Positions 1 to 8,065 of a DNA stretch of 60,736 nucleotides are shown here, piece after piece. The number at the start of each line of letters is the position of its first letter. Within the stretch, counting starts at the first letter, position 1. The position numbers and the translations under genes are program-made. The DNA comes from Brachybacterium nesterenkovii (GTDB taxonomy: Bacteria > Actinomycetota > Actinomycetes > Actinomycetales > Dermabacteraceae), in contig NZ_FWFG01000069.1 of the NCBI RefSeq assembly GCF_900163655.1, positions 1 through 60,736 of the forward strand, in the 5' to 3' direction. Under the pieces are notes generated by a model. The model saw only the letters and a list, made by a program, of their open reading frames with translations. It did not search any database and had not been told where the DNA came from.

Positions 1-102
1 TCCGCCCAGCTCTATCGTCGCCAGGGAGAGCACCGCATCTGCGTGGCCGCCGCCGTCAGCAGGTTCTGCAGGGTCGGCCCGCGGGACGGGCGGACCGCTC
101 TG

Positions 103-963
103 TCAGATCGCGCCGAGCGGGCGCTCGATCCACACCGGCGTGTTCGCGTGCTGGACCACCGCCCCGGTCGCGGAGGATGCCGAGACCATGCCCTCGGTCT
201 GCGCGGGGACGACGATGAGGCGCGAGCCCTCGCTCGCGGCCACGAGACGGCGCGCATCCCGCACCGCCTGGGTGTCGGCCAGGCGCACGCGGGCGCCCTC
301 GGTGCTGCGCCCGATGATGCGGCGCACGGCCTCGAGGATCTCGTCGTGCTCGTCGGCGGGGGTCGCCACGCCGATCACCACGTGCACCTCGGCGTCGTAG
401 ACCGCGGCCAGGCGCCCGGCGCGCTCGATCGCCTGCTCGCCGAGGTCCGTGGACTCGTAGGCGACGGCGACCGGTCCCGCGGTGGTCTCGTCGCCGCGGA
501 CGACCACGATGGGGCACTGGGCGCGGCGGGCCAGGGCCAGGCTGGTCGAGCCCATCACGAGGGAGAGCATGCGGCCCAGCCCGCGGTTGCCGACCGCCAG
601 GACGTCCGCGGTCTTCGAGGCGTCGAGCAACACGTCGACGGCGCGGCCGACGACGATGTCCGTCTCGATCGCGATCCCGGGAGCGGCCTCGCGCGCGAGC
701 TCGACGGCGTGGGCCACGAGGGTCTCCGCCCCGGCGCGCAGCCCCGAGCCGGCGACGCCCGGGACCGGGTCGACGTCGACGTTCATGAGCGGCCAGATGA
801 AGGCGTGGACGAGGCGGAGCGTCCCGCCGGTGCGGCGGACGTGCTCGGCGCCCCAGCGGATGGCGCGGTCGGACTCCTCCGAGTCGGCGACACCGACGAC
901 GACGAGGGGGGTGCGGCCGGCGTCCGGCGCATCGGGGGCGGGGTTCGTGGCGTTGGTCTCCAT
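103..963 (-). CDS. Universal stress protein, two tandem UspA domains
   Basis: A 286-residue cytoplasmic protein with two UspA folds, at about residues 18-158 and 163-286. The first domain keeps the ATP-binding signature of the family (G-x2-G-x9-G-S/T) at residues 125-141, beginning GNRGLG and ending GST. The second domain lacks a clean copy, so nucleotide binding is probably confined to the first. Tandem-domain Usp proteins are typical of actinobacteria and are usually induced by hypoxia or stationary phase. The ATG at 963 lies 6 nt after a TAGGAT hexamer, which fits a leaderless transcript. It is transcribed away from the tRNA cluster and separated from it by a terminator. The precise stress role cannot be read from sequence. 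Confidence 0.93.
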   Translation of the reverse strand: METNATNPAPDAPDAGRTPLVVVGVADSEESDRAIRWGAEHVRRTGGTLRLVHAFIWPLMNVDVDPVPGVAGSGLRAGAETLVAHAVELAREAAPGIAIETDIVVGRAVDVLLDASKTADVLAVGNRGLGRMLSLVMGSTSLALARRAQCPIVVVRGDETTAGPVAVAYESTDLGEQAIERAGRLAAVYDAEVHVVIGVATPADEHDEILEAVRRIIGRSTEGARVRLADTQAVRDARRLVAASEGSRLIVVPAQTEGMVSASSATGAVVQHANTPVWIERPLGAI

Positions 964-969
964 AGCCTG

Positions 970-975
970 ATCCTA
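970..975 (-). promoter_or_regulatory. -10 box of uspA (leaderless start)
   Basis: On the minus strand TAGGAT is followed by six bases and then the ATG of the stress-protein gene. Transcription would start at or within a base of the start codon, and there is no room for a Shine-Dalgarno sequence. Confidence 0.6.
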
Positions 976-1001
976 CCGAGGTCGCGGATCCGGGAATGTG
1001 A

Positions 1002-1030
1002 AGAGCCGACGCCCGGAAGGCGTCGGCTCT
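1002..1030 (-). terminator. Terminator of the tRNA-Gln/tRNA-Glu transcript
   Basis: A perfect 12-bp stem (1002-1013 with 1019-1030) with a 5-nt loop lies 3-6 nt past the 3' end of the last tRNA-Glu. A T-containing stretch follows on the minus strand. It separates the tRNA operon from uspA. Confidence 0.75.
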
Positions 1031-1032
1031 GC

Positions 1033-1108
1033 TGGTACCCCGTACCGGATTTGAACCGGTGTTACCGCCGTGAGAGGGCGACGTCCTGGGCCGCTAGACG
1101 AACGGGGC
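1033..1108 (-). tRNA. tRNA-Glu(CTC), copy 4, CCA encoded
   Basis: The cloverleaf is complete: acceptor GCCCCGT/ACGGGGT with a G1-U72 pair, anticodon loop CTCTCAC giving anticodon CTC, and T-loop TTCAAAT. The body is 1036-1108 (73 nt). This promoter-distal copy is the only one of four in which the discriminator A is followed directly by CCA in the DNA (1033-1035). The terminator hairpin follows at once. Confidence 0.95.
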
Positions 1109-1170
1109 GCGGTCCCGGAGGACCGGGCATCGGAGGACCGATGCCGCAACGGATCCGTGGATCCGTCTCG

Positions 1171-1243
1171 TACCCCGTACCGGATTTGAACCGGTGTTAC
1201 CGCCGTGAGAGGGCGACGTCCTGGGCCGCTAGACGAACGGGGC
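1171..1243 (-). tRNA. tRNA-Glu(CTC), copy 3
   Basis: Identical in body to the other three copies, with anticodon CTC. The discriminator A is followed by CGA rather than CCA, so the 3' CCA must be added by the CCA-adding enzyme after trimming. Confidence 0.95.
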
Positions 1244-1305
1244 GCGGTCCCGGAGGACCGGGCATCGGAGGACCGATGCCGCAACGGATCCGTGGATCCG
1301 TCTCG

Positions 1306-1378
1306 TACCCCGTACCGGATTTGAACCGGTGTTACCGCCGTGAGAGGGCGACGTCCTGGGCCGCTAGACGAACGGGGC
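1306..1378 (-). tRNA. tRNA-Glu(CTC), copy 2
   Basis: Identical body, anticodon CTC, no encoded CCA (CGA follows the discriminator). It lies 135 bp from its neighbours on either side. Confidence 0.95.
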
Positions 1379-1440
1379 GCGGTCCCGGAGGACCGGGCAT
1401 CGGAGGACCGATGCCGCAACGGATCCGTGGATCCGTCTCG

Positions 1441-1513
1441 TACCCCGTACCGGATTTGAACCGGTGTTACCGCCGTGAGAGGGCGACGTCCTGGGCCGCT
1501 AGACGAACGGGGC
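1441..1513 (-). tRNA. tRNA-Glu(CTC), copy 1 (promoter-proximal)
   Basis: First tRNA-Glu transcribed in the cluster, 38 bp downstream of tRNA-Gln. The body is identical to the other copies, with anticodon CTC and no encoded CCA. Confidence 0.95.
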
Positions 1514-1551
1514 GCGGGCCGCATCCCTCCGCGAGAGCAGAGGGAGAAGCG

Positions 1552-1623
1552 CTGGGGTACCAGGACTCGAACCTAGAATGACGGTACCAGAAACCGTTGT
1601 GTTGCCAATTACACCATACCCCA
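1552..1623 (-). tRNA. tRNA-Gln(CTG)
   Basis: A 72-nt cloverleaf: acceptor TGGGGTA/TACCCCA, anticodon loop TTCTGGT giving CTG, T-loop TTCGAGT, discriminator G. CCA is not encoded. Because gatCAB lies in this window and no glutaminyl-tRNA synthetase is seen, this tRNA is presumably first charged with glutamate by GltX and then amidated. Confidence 0.94.
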
Positions 1624-1860
1624 CGGGGTATCAGACCCGATCTCGCCGGAGCGATCCCGGGGCCGTACCGAGGTAAGACACTACCCGGTCGACGCCGCCG
1701 GAGGCAAAGCGAGAGCGCATCTTCCGGCTGTGAGGTCTCCCACCGTCGGCGGAGCGCACCGCGCGCCCGCGTCCCGGGAGGCACCGTCCGGGCCGTCGCG
1801 GAGAGCGCCGTCCAGGCCATCGCGGAGAGCGCCGCCCGGGCCCTTCCCGGGGAGCGCCGC

Positions 1861-2652
1861 TCAGGCCGCCCCGAGCAGCTCGAGGAGGTCGAGCAGATCG
1901 ACGGCCTCGGCATGCCCGGACCGGGCCTGATCGCATGGTGCGAAGCGCCGGTCACCCGCCCGTCGCAGATGCACGCCGCGCAGGCCCGCAGCGACCGCGC
2001 CGTCGGCATCGATATCGGGCTCATCACCCACATAGGCGACCTCCTCGGGCGCGAGGCCCAGCAGCCGCGCCCCCTCCCGGAACACCCGGGGATCGGGCTT
2101 TCCGACGCCGAAGGTCTCGACCGTGACCAGCAGCGGCACGGCATCGGCGAGCCCTGCCGCGGCGAGCTTCGTCTCCTGCAGAGCGCGACCCGCATTGGTG
2201 ACCGCACCCAGACGGATCCCCGCGCTCCGCAGGCGCGCCAGCGCGTCGGGGACCTCGGGGAACGCGCGCCAGGCCGCGGCGAAGGCGCGCTCGAACACGG
2301 TGTTCGCCCGGTCGTACTCCGCCGTCGTGAGCGCACGGCCGCCGCGGTCGACGAGCAGCTCGTCGAAGCGGCGATGGCGCTGCTGGGCGTGCGTCATCTC
2401 GCCGCACGTGTACGCCCGGTACCAGCCGCCGCGGTCGGCGGACCACTGCGCGAGCAGGTCCTCGAGTAGGGCGCCGCTCTCGCTGCCGCCCCGGTCGTCG
2501 AGCAGCGGGACGATCGAGGCGCCGAGGGCGGCGACGAACGCCGCCTCGGTGTCCACGAGCGTGTGGTCGATGTCCAGCAGCACCCCGTGCACGCCGACGA
2601 GCGAGCGCCCGGCCCGGTCCCCGCACGGGGGCTCGGGCTGGACTGTCGTCAT
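1861..2652 (-). CDS. HAD-superfamily hydrolase (phosphatase)
   Basis: A 263-residue haloacid dehalogenase family phosphatase. Motif I is LLDIDHT, with the nucleophile and general acid at Asp27 and Asp29. Motif II is the Thr of VTNAG, motif III is the Lys of GKPDP, and motif IV is GDEPDID. A helical cap lies between motifs I and II, as in subfamily I enzymes such as phosphoglycolate phosphatase, but the substrate cannot be inferred. It starts 11 nt after the gltX stop codon on the same strand, so it is probably co-transcribed with gltX. The 237 bases between its stop and tRNA-Gln contain only short GC-rich direct repeats and no gene that I can support. Confidence 0.9.
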   Translation of the reverse strand: MTTVQPEPPCGDRAGRSLVGVHGVLLDIDHTLVDTEAAFVAALGASIVPLLDDRGGSESGALLEDLLAQWSADRGGWYRAYTCGEMTHAQQRHRRFDELLVDRGGRALTTAEYDRANTVFERAFAAAWRAFPEVPDALARLRSAGIRLGAVTNAGRALQETKLAAAGLADAVPLLVTVETFGVGKPDPRVFREGARLLGLAPEEVAYVGDEPDIDADGAVAAGLRGVHLRRAGDRRFAPCDQARSGHAEAVDLLDLLELLGAA

Positions 2653-2663
2653 CGCGCGGGCGC

Positions 2664-4205
2664 TCAGGCCGCGGCGAGGAGCTCGCGGAAGGAGCGCAGA
2701 CGCGCCAGGCTCGAGTCGCGGCCCAGCAGCTCCATCGACTCGAACAGCGGCGGGGAGATGCGGCGTCCGGAGATCGCGCTGCGCAGCGGGCCGAAGGCCA
2801 GGCGCGGCTTGATGCCCATGTCCTCGACGATCGCCGAGCGCAGGCGCTCCTCGAGCGTCGCCGTGACGAAGGAGGCCGCATCGAGCGCCTCCAGCTCCGC
2901 GATCGCGCGATCCAGCACCGCGACCGGGTCCTCGCCCAGCTTTTTCGTGGCGTCCTCGGCGATCTCCAGATCGGCGTCGGAGACGAAGAGGAAGCGCAGC
3001 ATGTCCGGCGCCTCGCCCAGGAGGTTCATGCGCGGCTGGACCAGCGGGGTGGCGGCGACCAGCAGCGCATGCTGCTCCGGGGTGATCGGGTCGGAGACGA
3101 CGCCGGCGCTCTGCAGGTACGGGACCATGCGCTCGGTGAAGACCTCGGGCGCGAGCATGCGCATGTGGTCGGCGTTGATCGCCGTGGCCTTCTTGATGTC
3201 CACGCGCGCCGGGTTCGGGTTCACGTTCGCGGCGTCGAAGCGCTCGACCATCTGCTCGCGGGTGAAGATGTCCTGGTCGGCGCTGTAGCCCCAGCCGAGC
3301 AGGGCGATGTAGTTGACCATGCCCTCGGGCAGGAACCCCTGGTCGCGGTACAGGAAGAGGTTGGACTCGGGGTCGCGCTTGGACAGCTTCTTGTTGCCCT
3401 CCCCCATCACGTAGGGCAGGTGGCCGAAGACGGGGATGCGCTCGGCGACGCCGATGTCCATGAGCGCGCGGTACAGCGCGACCTGGCGGGGTGTCGAGGA
3501 CAGCAGGTCCTCGCCGCGCAGCACGTGCGTGATCCGCATCAGCGCGTCGTCGACCGGGTTGACGAGCGTGTACAGCGGCGTGCCGTTGGCGCGGACCACC
3601 ACGTAGTCGGGCGTCGAGCCGGCGCGGAAGGTGATGTCCCCACGCACCATGTCGGTGAAGGTGATGTCCTCATCCGGCATCCGCAGGCGCCACACCGGCT
3701 CGCGTCCCTCGGCGCGGAAGGCGGCCTTCTGCTCCTCGCTCAGGTCGCGGTCGAAGCCGTCGTAGCCGAGCTGCGGGTCGCGCCCGGCGGCGCGGTGGCG
3801 CTCGGCGGTCTCCTCGGCGGTCGAGTAGGACTCGTAGATGTGGCCGGCGGCCTTGAGGCGCTCGATGACGTCGGCGTAGATCTCCGCGCGCTGGGACTGG
3901 CGGTAGGGGCCGTCGGGACCGCCGACCTCCACGCCCTCGTCCCAGTCGATGCCGAGCCAGCGCATCGCATCGAGCAGCTGGTGGTAGGACTCCTCGCTGT
4001 CGCGCGCGGCGTCGGTGTCCTCGATGCGGAAGATCAGCTTGCCGCCCACGTGGCGCGCATGCGCCCAGTTGTACAGGGCGGTGCGCACCATGCCGATGTG
4101 GGGCGTGCCCGTCGGGCTCGGGCAGAACCGGACGCGCACCTCCTCACCGGTGGCGGCATCGGAGGCGGGCGCGGGCATGGACGCAGAGGTCGACGCGGAG
4201 GTCAC
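2664..4205 (-). CDS. gltX: Glutamyl-tRNA synthetase
   Basis: A 513-residue class I aminoacyl-tRNA synthetase that charges tRNA-Glu. In organisms using GatCAB it also mischarges tRNA-Gln. The HIGH-like signature is [11 protein letters not shown] at residues 28-38 and the KMSKS-like loop is KKLSKRD near residue 275. The C-terminal part is the helical anticodon-binding domain. Length is normal for actinobacteria apart from a short Ser/Ala-rich N-terminal tail of about 20 residues, so the true start could be slightly downstream. It sits between the FAH-family gene (34 nt upstream) and the HAD gene, with its substrate tRNAs just downstream on the same strand. Confidence 0.97.
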   Translation of the reverse strand: MTSASTSASMPAPASDAATGEEVRVRFCPSPTGTPHIGMVRTALYNWAHARHVGGKLIFRIEDTDAARDSEESYHQLLDAMRWLGIDWDEGVEVGGPDGPYRQSQRAEIYADVIERLKAAGHIYESYSTAEETAERHRAAGRDPQLGYDGFDRDLSEEQKAAFRAEGREPVWRLRMPDEDITFTDMVRGDITFRAGSTPDYVVVRANGTPLYTLVNPVDDALMRITHVLRGEDLLSSTPRQVALYRALMDIGVAERIPVFGHLPYVMGEGNKKLSKRDPESNLFLYRDQGFLPEGMVNYIALLGWGYSADQDIFTREQMVERFDAANVNPNPARVDIKKATAINADHMRMLAPEVFTERMVPYLQSAGVVSDPITPEQHALLVAATPLVQPRMNLLGEAPDMLRFLFVSDADLEIAEDATKKLGEDPVAVLDRAIAELEALDAASFVTATLEERLRSAIVEDMGIKPRLAFGPLRSAISGRRISPPLFESMELLGRDSSLARLRSFRELLAAA

Positions 4206-4239
4206 GATCTGGGGCTCCTGGAGGTGGCGGACGGGCGCG

Positions 4240-5016
4240 TCAGCGACGCACGACGGGATTGGTGAGGGTGCCGATGCCCTCGATCTCGATGCTCATGGTC
4301 GAGCCCTCGGCGACGGTGCGCACACCGGCGGGGGTGCCGGTCAGCACCACATCGCCCGGCAGCAGCGTGGTCGCGTGCGAGATCTCGGAGACGAGGTCGG
4401 CGACGGAGCGGACCATGTCCGCGGTCGTCCCGTCCTGAGCGGGCTCGCCGTCCACGCTCGAGCGGATCGCCAGGGAGGCGACGTCGAGATCGGTCTCGAT
4501 CCACGGGCCCAGCGGGCAGGAGGTGTCGAAGGCCTTGGCGCGGAACCACTGGCTCTCGCCGCGCTGGGCGTCGCGGGCGGTGACGTCGTTGGCGATCGTG
4601 TAGCCGAGGATCAGCGAGCGCACCTGCTCGGGCTCGACGTCCTTGACCAGCGTCTTCATGACCACCGCGAGCTCGCCCTCGAGGCTCAGCTCCTGGCAGT
4701 ACGAGGGAATCGCGACGGGGTCGCCGGGACCGACCACCGCGGTGTTGGGCTTGAGGAAGAACAGCGCCTGCTCCGGCACCTCGCCGCCCATCTCCGCGGC
4801 GTGGGCGCGGTAGTTGCGTCCCACGCACACCACCTTCGAGCGCGGGATGACGGGCGCCAGCAGGCGGACGTCCTCGAGCGGCAGGACGGTGCCGGTGGGT
4901 CGGATCTCGGTGTAGAGGGGGTCCCCGGTGATCGCGTAGACCATGTCGCGGCCGTCCTTGGGCTGGACGATGCCGTACTGGGGATCCTCGCCGGTGGTGA
5001 ATCGGGCGATGCGCAT
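4240..5016 (-). CDS. Fumarylacetoacetate hydrolase family protein
   Basis: A 258-residue enzyme of the FAH/HpaG superfamily, which acts on 2-keto-acid or acylpyruvate substrates in ring-cleavage and related pathways. Family residues are clear: EGELAVVMK, then [13 protein letters not shown], where the acidic residues bind Mg or Mn. I start it at the ATG at 5016 (MRIARFTT), which lies 7 nt after TAGACT and looks leaderless. The open frame continues upstream to 5169, but that extension has no homology-like character and would run over an 11-bp palindrome. It lies immediately upstream of gltX, and the substrate is unknown. Confidence 0.9.
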   Translation of the reverse strand: MRIARFTTGEDPQYGIVQPKDGRDMVYAITGDPLYTEIRPTGTVLPLEDVRLLAPVIPRSKVVCVGRNYRAHAAEMGGEVPEQALFFLKPNTAVVGPGDPVAIPSYCQELSLEGELAVVMKTLVKDVEPEQVRSLILGYTIANDVTARDAQRGESQWFRAKAFDTSCPLGPWIETDLDVASLAIRSSVDGEPAQDGTTADMVRSVADLVSEISHATTLLPGDVVLTGTPAGVRTVAEGSTMSIEIEGIGTLTNPVVRR

Positions 5017-5023
5017 GGGCACG

Positions 5024-5029
5024 AGTCTA
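5024..5029 (-). promoter_or_regulatory. -10 box of the FAH-family gene (leaderless start)
   Basis: TAGACT on the minus strand, then seven bases, then ATG. This is the same arrangement as at many other genes in the window. Confidence 0.6.
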
Positions 5030-5113
5030 GCGCCGCGCCGAACGGCCCCGACGGGCGGAAGAGGCTGCCCGATCGCTGCGAGGTCCCCGCCCCGTCGACT
5101 TCTCGGTCCGTTT

Positions 5114-5143
5114 CCGTGTACATGCACGCACCCATGTACACGG
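5114..5143. promoter_or_regulatory. 11-bp palindrome upstream of the FAH-family gene
   Basis: A perfect inverted repeat, CCGTGTACATG and CATGTACACGG, is separated by 8 nt. It is more AT-rich than its surroundings, is not followed by a T run and is about 85 bp upstream of the predicted -10 of the FAH-gltX unit. It resembles a repressor operator (TetR or GntR type), but no regulator gene is adjacent. Confidence 0.5.
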
Positions 5144-5216
5144 GATCGGACACAGACGCGCGCGACCACCGCCTCGCGCCCCCTCCGCGGGGATGAGGAA
5201 GCGCTCCATGGAGGGA

Positions 5217-5259
5217 GGCCGAGGGGCCGGACCCCGCTGCGGGATCCGGCCCCTCGGCC
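5217..5259 (-). terminator. Terminator after the DUF4333 lipoprotein gene
   Basis: A 15-bp GC-rich stem (5217-5231 with 5245-5259) with a 13-nt loop lies 17 nt past the lipoprotein stop codon. Confidence 0.8.
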
Positions 5260-5276
5260 CGGTGATCGAACGCCGA

Positions 5277-5789
5277 TCAGTTGACCTGGTCGGCCACCTT
5301 GATGTCGTAGCCGACGTCCATGCCGTCGACCGTGGTCACGGTCAGGTAGACGTCGATGGTGTCGGTGCCGGCGGTGAGCAGGCAGGTCATCGTGGCGCCG
5401 ACCTCCGCGGGAAGGTCGCCCGGGCAGGTGATGTCATCGGGCGTCTGGCCCACCTGCGCGGCGAGCTGGTCGGAGACCTGCTGCTCGACGTCGGCCTGTG
5501 CGAGGGCGGGGGCGCCGGAGCCGGTGTCGTCGGCCGTCGCGTCCTCGGTCGTGTCGGTGCCGGCGTCCGTGGTGGTGGAGTCGTCCGTGGTCGTGGAGTC
5601 GTCCGTGGTCGTGGTGCCCGAGTCCGAGGGCGACTGCTCCTGCGTCGTCGTCTCGCCGTCCTCGGGGGCCGCGTCATCGGTGCCGAAGGAGAACGAGCAT
5701 GCCGAGAGCGCGAGCGCGCTGAAGGCGACGGTCGCCGTGGCGGCCGCGGCACGGGCGGCGGTGCGCGTGCGGGTGGTCGTGGTGATCAT
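5277..5789 (-). CDS. DUF4333-domain lipoprotein
   Basis: A 170-residue secreted lipoprotein. A signal peptide of about 30 residues ends in the lipobox LSAC, so the Cys would be acylated and the protein anchored outside the membrane. A low-complexity acidic and Thr-rich spacer follows, repeating TTTDDS-like units. The C-terminal domain of about 70 residues (from DVEQQVSDQL to the end) matches the DUF4333 pattern, with two Cys that could form a disulfide. I start at the ATG at 5789, which has AGGAG 8 nt upstream. A longer frame to 5909 lacks a ribosome site. Function is unknown. Confidence 0.88.
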   Translation of the reverse strand: MITTTTRTRTAARAAAATATVAFSALALSACSFSFGTDDAAPEDGETTTQEQSPSDSGTTTTDDSTTTDDSTTTDAGTDTTEDATADDTGSGAPALAQADVEQQVSDQLAAQVGQTPDDITCPGDLPAEVGATMTCLLTAGTDTIDVYLTVTTVDGMDVGYDIKVADQVN

Positions 5790-5881
5790 CGCGATCTCCT
5801 CTGTCGTCCGGTATCGGGCGGATGCTGCGATGGGAAGACTCTTCCAGCGATCACCGGCGGGGTCGATGGGGACGACTCCCT

Positions 5882-5915
5882 GGGGAGGATTGCACGGGGA
5901 GGACTGCACGGGGAG
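5882..5915. repeat. 14-bp direct repeat upstream of the lipoprotein gene
   Basis: Two tandem 14-bp units (5882-5895 and 5896-5909), GGGGAGGAYTGCAC, plus a partial third lie about 95-125 bp upstream of the lipoprotein start. They may be a regulatory repeat or a slippage product. Confidence 0.5.
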
Positions 5916-5953
5916 AAGTCCCCATGGTCAGGCGGTCGATTCGGAGCGATGAC

Positions 5954-5984
5954 GCGGGCCCGGACCCCTGCAGTCCGGGCCCGC
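5954..5984 (-). terminator. Terminator after the YkvI-like gene
   Basis: A 12-bp perfect stem (5954-5965 with 5973-5984) with a 7-nt loop lies 25 nt past the stop codon of the membrane-protein gene. Confidence 0.8.
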
Positions 5985-6008
5985 GACGGTCGAGCGAGCG
6001 CGCGGACG

Positions 6009-7139
6009 TCAGGCGGTGGCGCCGCGCTTGGTCGCCAGGCCCCAGATCGCGCGCACGATCATCACGGCCAGCAGGATGCCGCCCACGTAGCCGTTGATGA
6101 CGTAGACGACGTTGACCATCTTCTCGAAGGGCACGGCGAGCCCACAGAGGGTGCCGACCGCCGCGAGCACGAGCGTGGCGATGCGGAAGCGGACCGAGCC
6201 GTCGTCGAAGAGGCGCGAGGAGACGGTCCACAGCAGGGGGACGGCCGTGGTGAAGATGCCCGCGAGGATGATCACCGAGACGCCCGCCGCCAGGATCGGG
6301 TGGAAGTCCTTGGCCAGCACCAGCATCGGGATCTGGGTGCCGACCACGCGATCGATGTTGGCGAGAAGGCCCAGGCCCACGACGACGCAGGCGATCGCGA
6401 ACAGTCCGGCACCCAGACCCGCGCCCGCGACCGCCTCGCGGCGCGAATGCGTCGTCGCGCCGAGGGCCGAGAGGAACGGGGCGAGCCACAGCATGCAGAA
6501 GCCGACGTAGCTGATGGCCGCGAGCCACCACGAGGACGAGGCCTGGGTGACGTCGAGGGAGCCGACCGCTTCGGCGCCCTTCGCGATGCCCCCGGGGTGC
6601 TTGAGGATCGCGGCGATGCCGAGGGTGAGGGCGACCGCGACGATGATCGGACCGATCTTCCCGATCACCTCGACGAGCCCGTTCAGCCCCAGGACGCCGG
6701 TGATGCCGACGACGATCGCGAGGCCGAGTCCGCCGATCCAGGCGGACAGTCCGTAGTGCTCGGCGAAGACGGCGCCCGCGCCCGCGACCATGACCCAGAA
6801 GCTCATGAACACGAAGACCATCGAGAACCAGTCGAAGAAGGTCCCGACCACCTTGCCGCACAGGAAGCGGTAGATGTCGGTCGGGCGCTCGAAGCGCTGG
6901 GCGCGCCCGATGGTGATGAACTGGATGCAGACGAAGGTCATGAGCACGAGCACGAGCGCTCCCGTGCCGAACACTCCGATGTATCCGCGGGAGGCGAAGT
7001 ACTGCAGGATCTCCTGGCCGGTCGCGAAGCCCGATCCGATGAGGAAGGCGATGATCGCCCCCGCGATGATCGCGACCTTGCGGATGCTGAGAGCGCCCGC
7101 GCCCTGGTCGTCAGCGGTGGTCGTTGCGGTCGATTCCAT
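6009..7139 (-). CDS. YkvI-like polytopic membrane protein, probable transporter
   Basis: A 376-residue integral membrane protein with about 10-11 hydrophobic segments. The first carries the GSGFATGQE motif typical of YkvI-family proteins, distant relatives of amino-acid/sodium symporters with a LeuT-like fold. The substrate is unknown. It is a single-gene unit with its own terminator and a divergent AT-rich promoter region shared with the SDR gene. The start at 7139 is supported by a purine-rich AGAGGG stretch shortly upstream. Confidence 0.85.
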   Translation of the reverse strand: MESTATTTADDQGAGALSIRKVAIIAGAIIAFLIGSGFATGQEILQYFASRGYIGVFGTGALVLVLMTFVCIQFITIGRAQRFERPTDIYRFLCGKVVGTFFDWFSMVFVFMSFWVMVAGAGAVFAEHYGLSAWIGGLGLAIVVGITGVLGLNGLVEVIGKIGPIIVAVALTLGIAAILKHPGGIAKGAEAVGSLDVTQASSSWWLAAISYVGFCMLWLAPFLSALGATTHSRREAVAGAGLGAGLFAIACVVVGLGLLANIDRVVGTQIPMLVLAKDFHPILAAGVSVIILAGIFTTAVPLLWTVSSRLFDDGSVRFRIATLVLAAVGTLCGLAVPFEKMVNVVYVINGYVGGILLAVMIVRAIWGLATKRGATA

Positions 7140-7234
7140 GAGGTGCCCTCTCGGCCATCGGCGTCGTTTCCGTCCGTAATATATCTGTGTGTCACTCAGA
7201 GGGGAAGGGGGTGCCGCTCCCTAGGATCGAGTCC
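7140..7234. promoter_or_regulatory. Divergent promoter region, YkvI-like gene and SDR
   Basis: This 95-bp divergent spacer holds an AT-rich island. TATATT on the minus strand (7178-7183) is a good -10 for the membrane-protein gene. On the plus strand TAGGAT (7222-7227) plus 7 nt precedes the SDR ATG, so the SDR message looks leaderless. The sequence around 7176-7199 is unusually AT-rich and may bind a regulator. Confidence 0.55.
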
Positions 7235-8029
7235 ATGACATCTCCCGCCCCGGCCTCTCGCCCCCTCGTCCTGGTCACCGGCGCCTCCTCCGGCATCGGC
7301 GAGGCCATCGCCCGCCGCGCGGCCGCCGACGGCGCCCGCGTCGTGCTCATGGCGCGCCGCGCGGACCGCCTGGCCGAGCTCGCCGCGGAGATCGGCGCCG
7401 TGCCCGTCGCCGTGGATCTCGGTGACGCCGACGCCACCGCCGCGGCCTGTGACCGCGTGCTCGCCGAGCACGGCGTTCCCGACGTCATCGTCAACAATGC
7501 GGGCTCGGGCCGCTTCACCGCGATCGAGGAGACGAGCGCGGCCGAGGCGTCCGCGCAGGTCGCCCTCCCCTACCTCGCCGCCTTCGCCGTCACCCGCGGG
7601 TTCATCGAGCCGATGCTGAAGCGCGGCACCGGGATCATCTTCCAGATCAACTCCCCCGTCGCCGTGGTGCCGTGGCCCGGCGCGGTCGGGTACGCGGCCG
7701 GCCGCTTCGCGCTGCGCGGCTTCACCGAGGCGCTGCGGCAGGACCTCGCCGGCACCGGTATCCGCGTCGGGTCGCTGACCCCCACGCGCGTCACGAGCGA
7801 CTACTTCGAGGCCAACCCCGGCTCGCGCGACCGGGTGCCGCGGATCGAGTGGCTCGTGGGCTCCATGACGCCGGAGCAGGCGGCCGCGGCGGCGGCCGAG
7901 GCGATCGCCCGCCGCCCCGGGAAGGACTCGTACGCCCCGTGGCGCTGGGCGCTGCTGGCACCGCTGGCCCGCGCCGTCCCTGGCCCCGTCGCCTGGCTCT
8001 TCCGCCTCACGGGACACCGCCGACGGTGA
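7235..8029 (+). CDS. SDR-family oxidoreductase, atypical active site
   Basis: A 264-residue classical short-chain dehydrogenase with the NAD(P)-binding motif TGASSGIG near the N-terminus and the structural motif NNAG. A Ser sits about 13 residues before the expected catalytic Tyr. The active-site motif reads YAAGR instead of YxxxK, so the catalytic Lys is replaced by Arg. Activity may be altered or the fold used for another role. The start at 7235 follows the -10 box by 7 nt. An in-frame upstream ATG at 7187 is rejected because it would lie upstream of the promoter. The substrate is unknown. Confidence 0.9.
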   Translation: MTSPAPASRPLVLVTGASSGIGEAIARRAAADGARVVLMARRADRLAELAAEIGAVPVAVDLGDADATAAACDRVLAEHGVPDVIVNNAGSGRFTAIEETSAAEASAQVALPYLAAFAVTRGFIEPMLKRGTGIIFQINSPVAVVPWPGAVGYAAGRFALRGFTEALRQDLAGTGIRVGSLTPTRVTSDYFEANPGSRDRVPRIEWLVGSMTPEQAAAAAAEAIARRPGKDSYAPWRWALLAPLARAVPGPVAWLFRLTGHRRR

Positions 8030-8053
8030 CGCCGCCGCGGCGCGGGCACCTGG

Positions 8054-8059
8054 GATGAT
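8054..8059 (+). promoter_or_regulatory. Possible -10 box of the antiporter gene
   Basis: GATGAT, six bases, then the GTG start at 8066. The first base departs from the TANNNT pattern, so support is moderate. Confidence 0.35.
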
Positions 8060-8065
8060 GAGACG

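Larger units (their letters stand above)
1036..1513 (-). repeat. 135-bp perfect tandem repeat carrying four tRNA-Glu genes
   Basis: tRNA-Glu starts recur at exactly 1036, 1171, 1306 and 1441, so the unit is 135 bp: 73 bp of tRNA plus a 62-bp spacer. Spacers and genes look identical base for base. Each spacer holds three short consecutive inverted repeats (GGTCC..GGACC, GCATCGG..CCGATGC, GGATCC..GGATCC) that could act as processing hairpins. Perfect identity implies recent expansion or ongoing gene conversion. Confidence 0.95.

Noticed and set aside
1-102. A gene at the extreme left edge
   Set aside because: The short frames here are GC-rich shadows with no ribosome site or recognisable sequence. 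I see nothing supportable before the uspA stop.
1033-1513. A CRISPR array or satellite explanation for the 135-bp repeats
   Set aside because: Each unit contains a complete tRNA-Glu cloverleaf, the spacers are identical rather than unique, and no cas genes are present.
43-1581. A 512-codon open frame through the stress gene and tRNA array on the plus strand
   Set aside because: It is antisense to uspA and reads through tRNA genes. Its repeats only reflect the 135-bp tRNA unit, and high GC keeps antisense frames open.
5193-7238. A 681-codon plus-strand frame over the lipoprotein and membrane-protein genes
   Set aside because: It is antisense to two genes with clear signal-peptide and membrane features and has no domain of its own.
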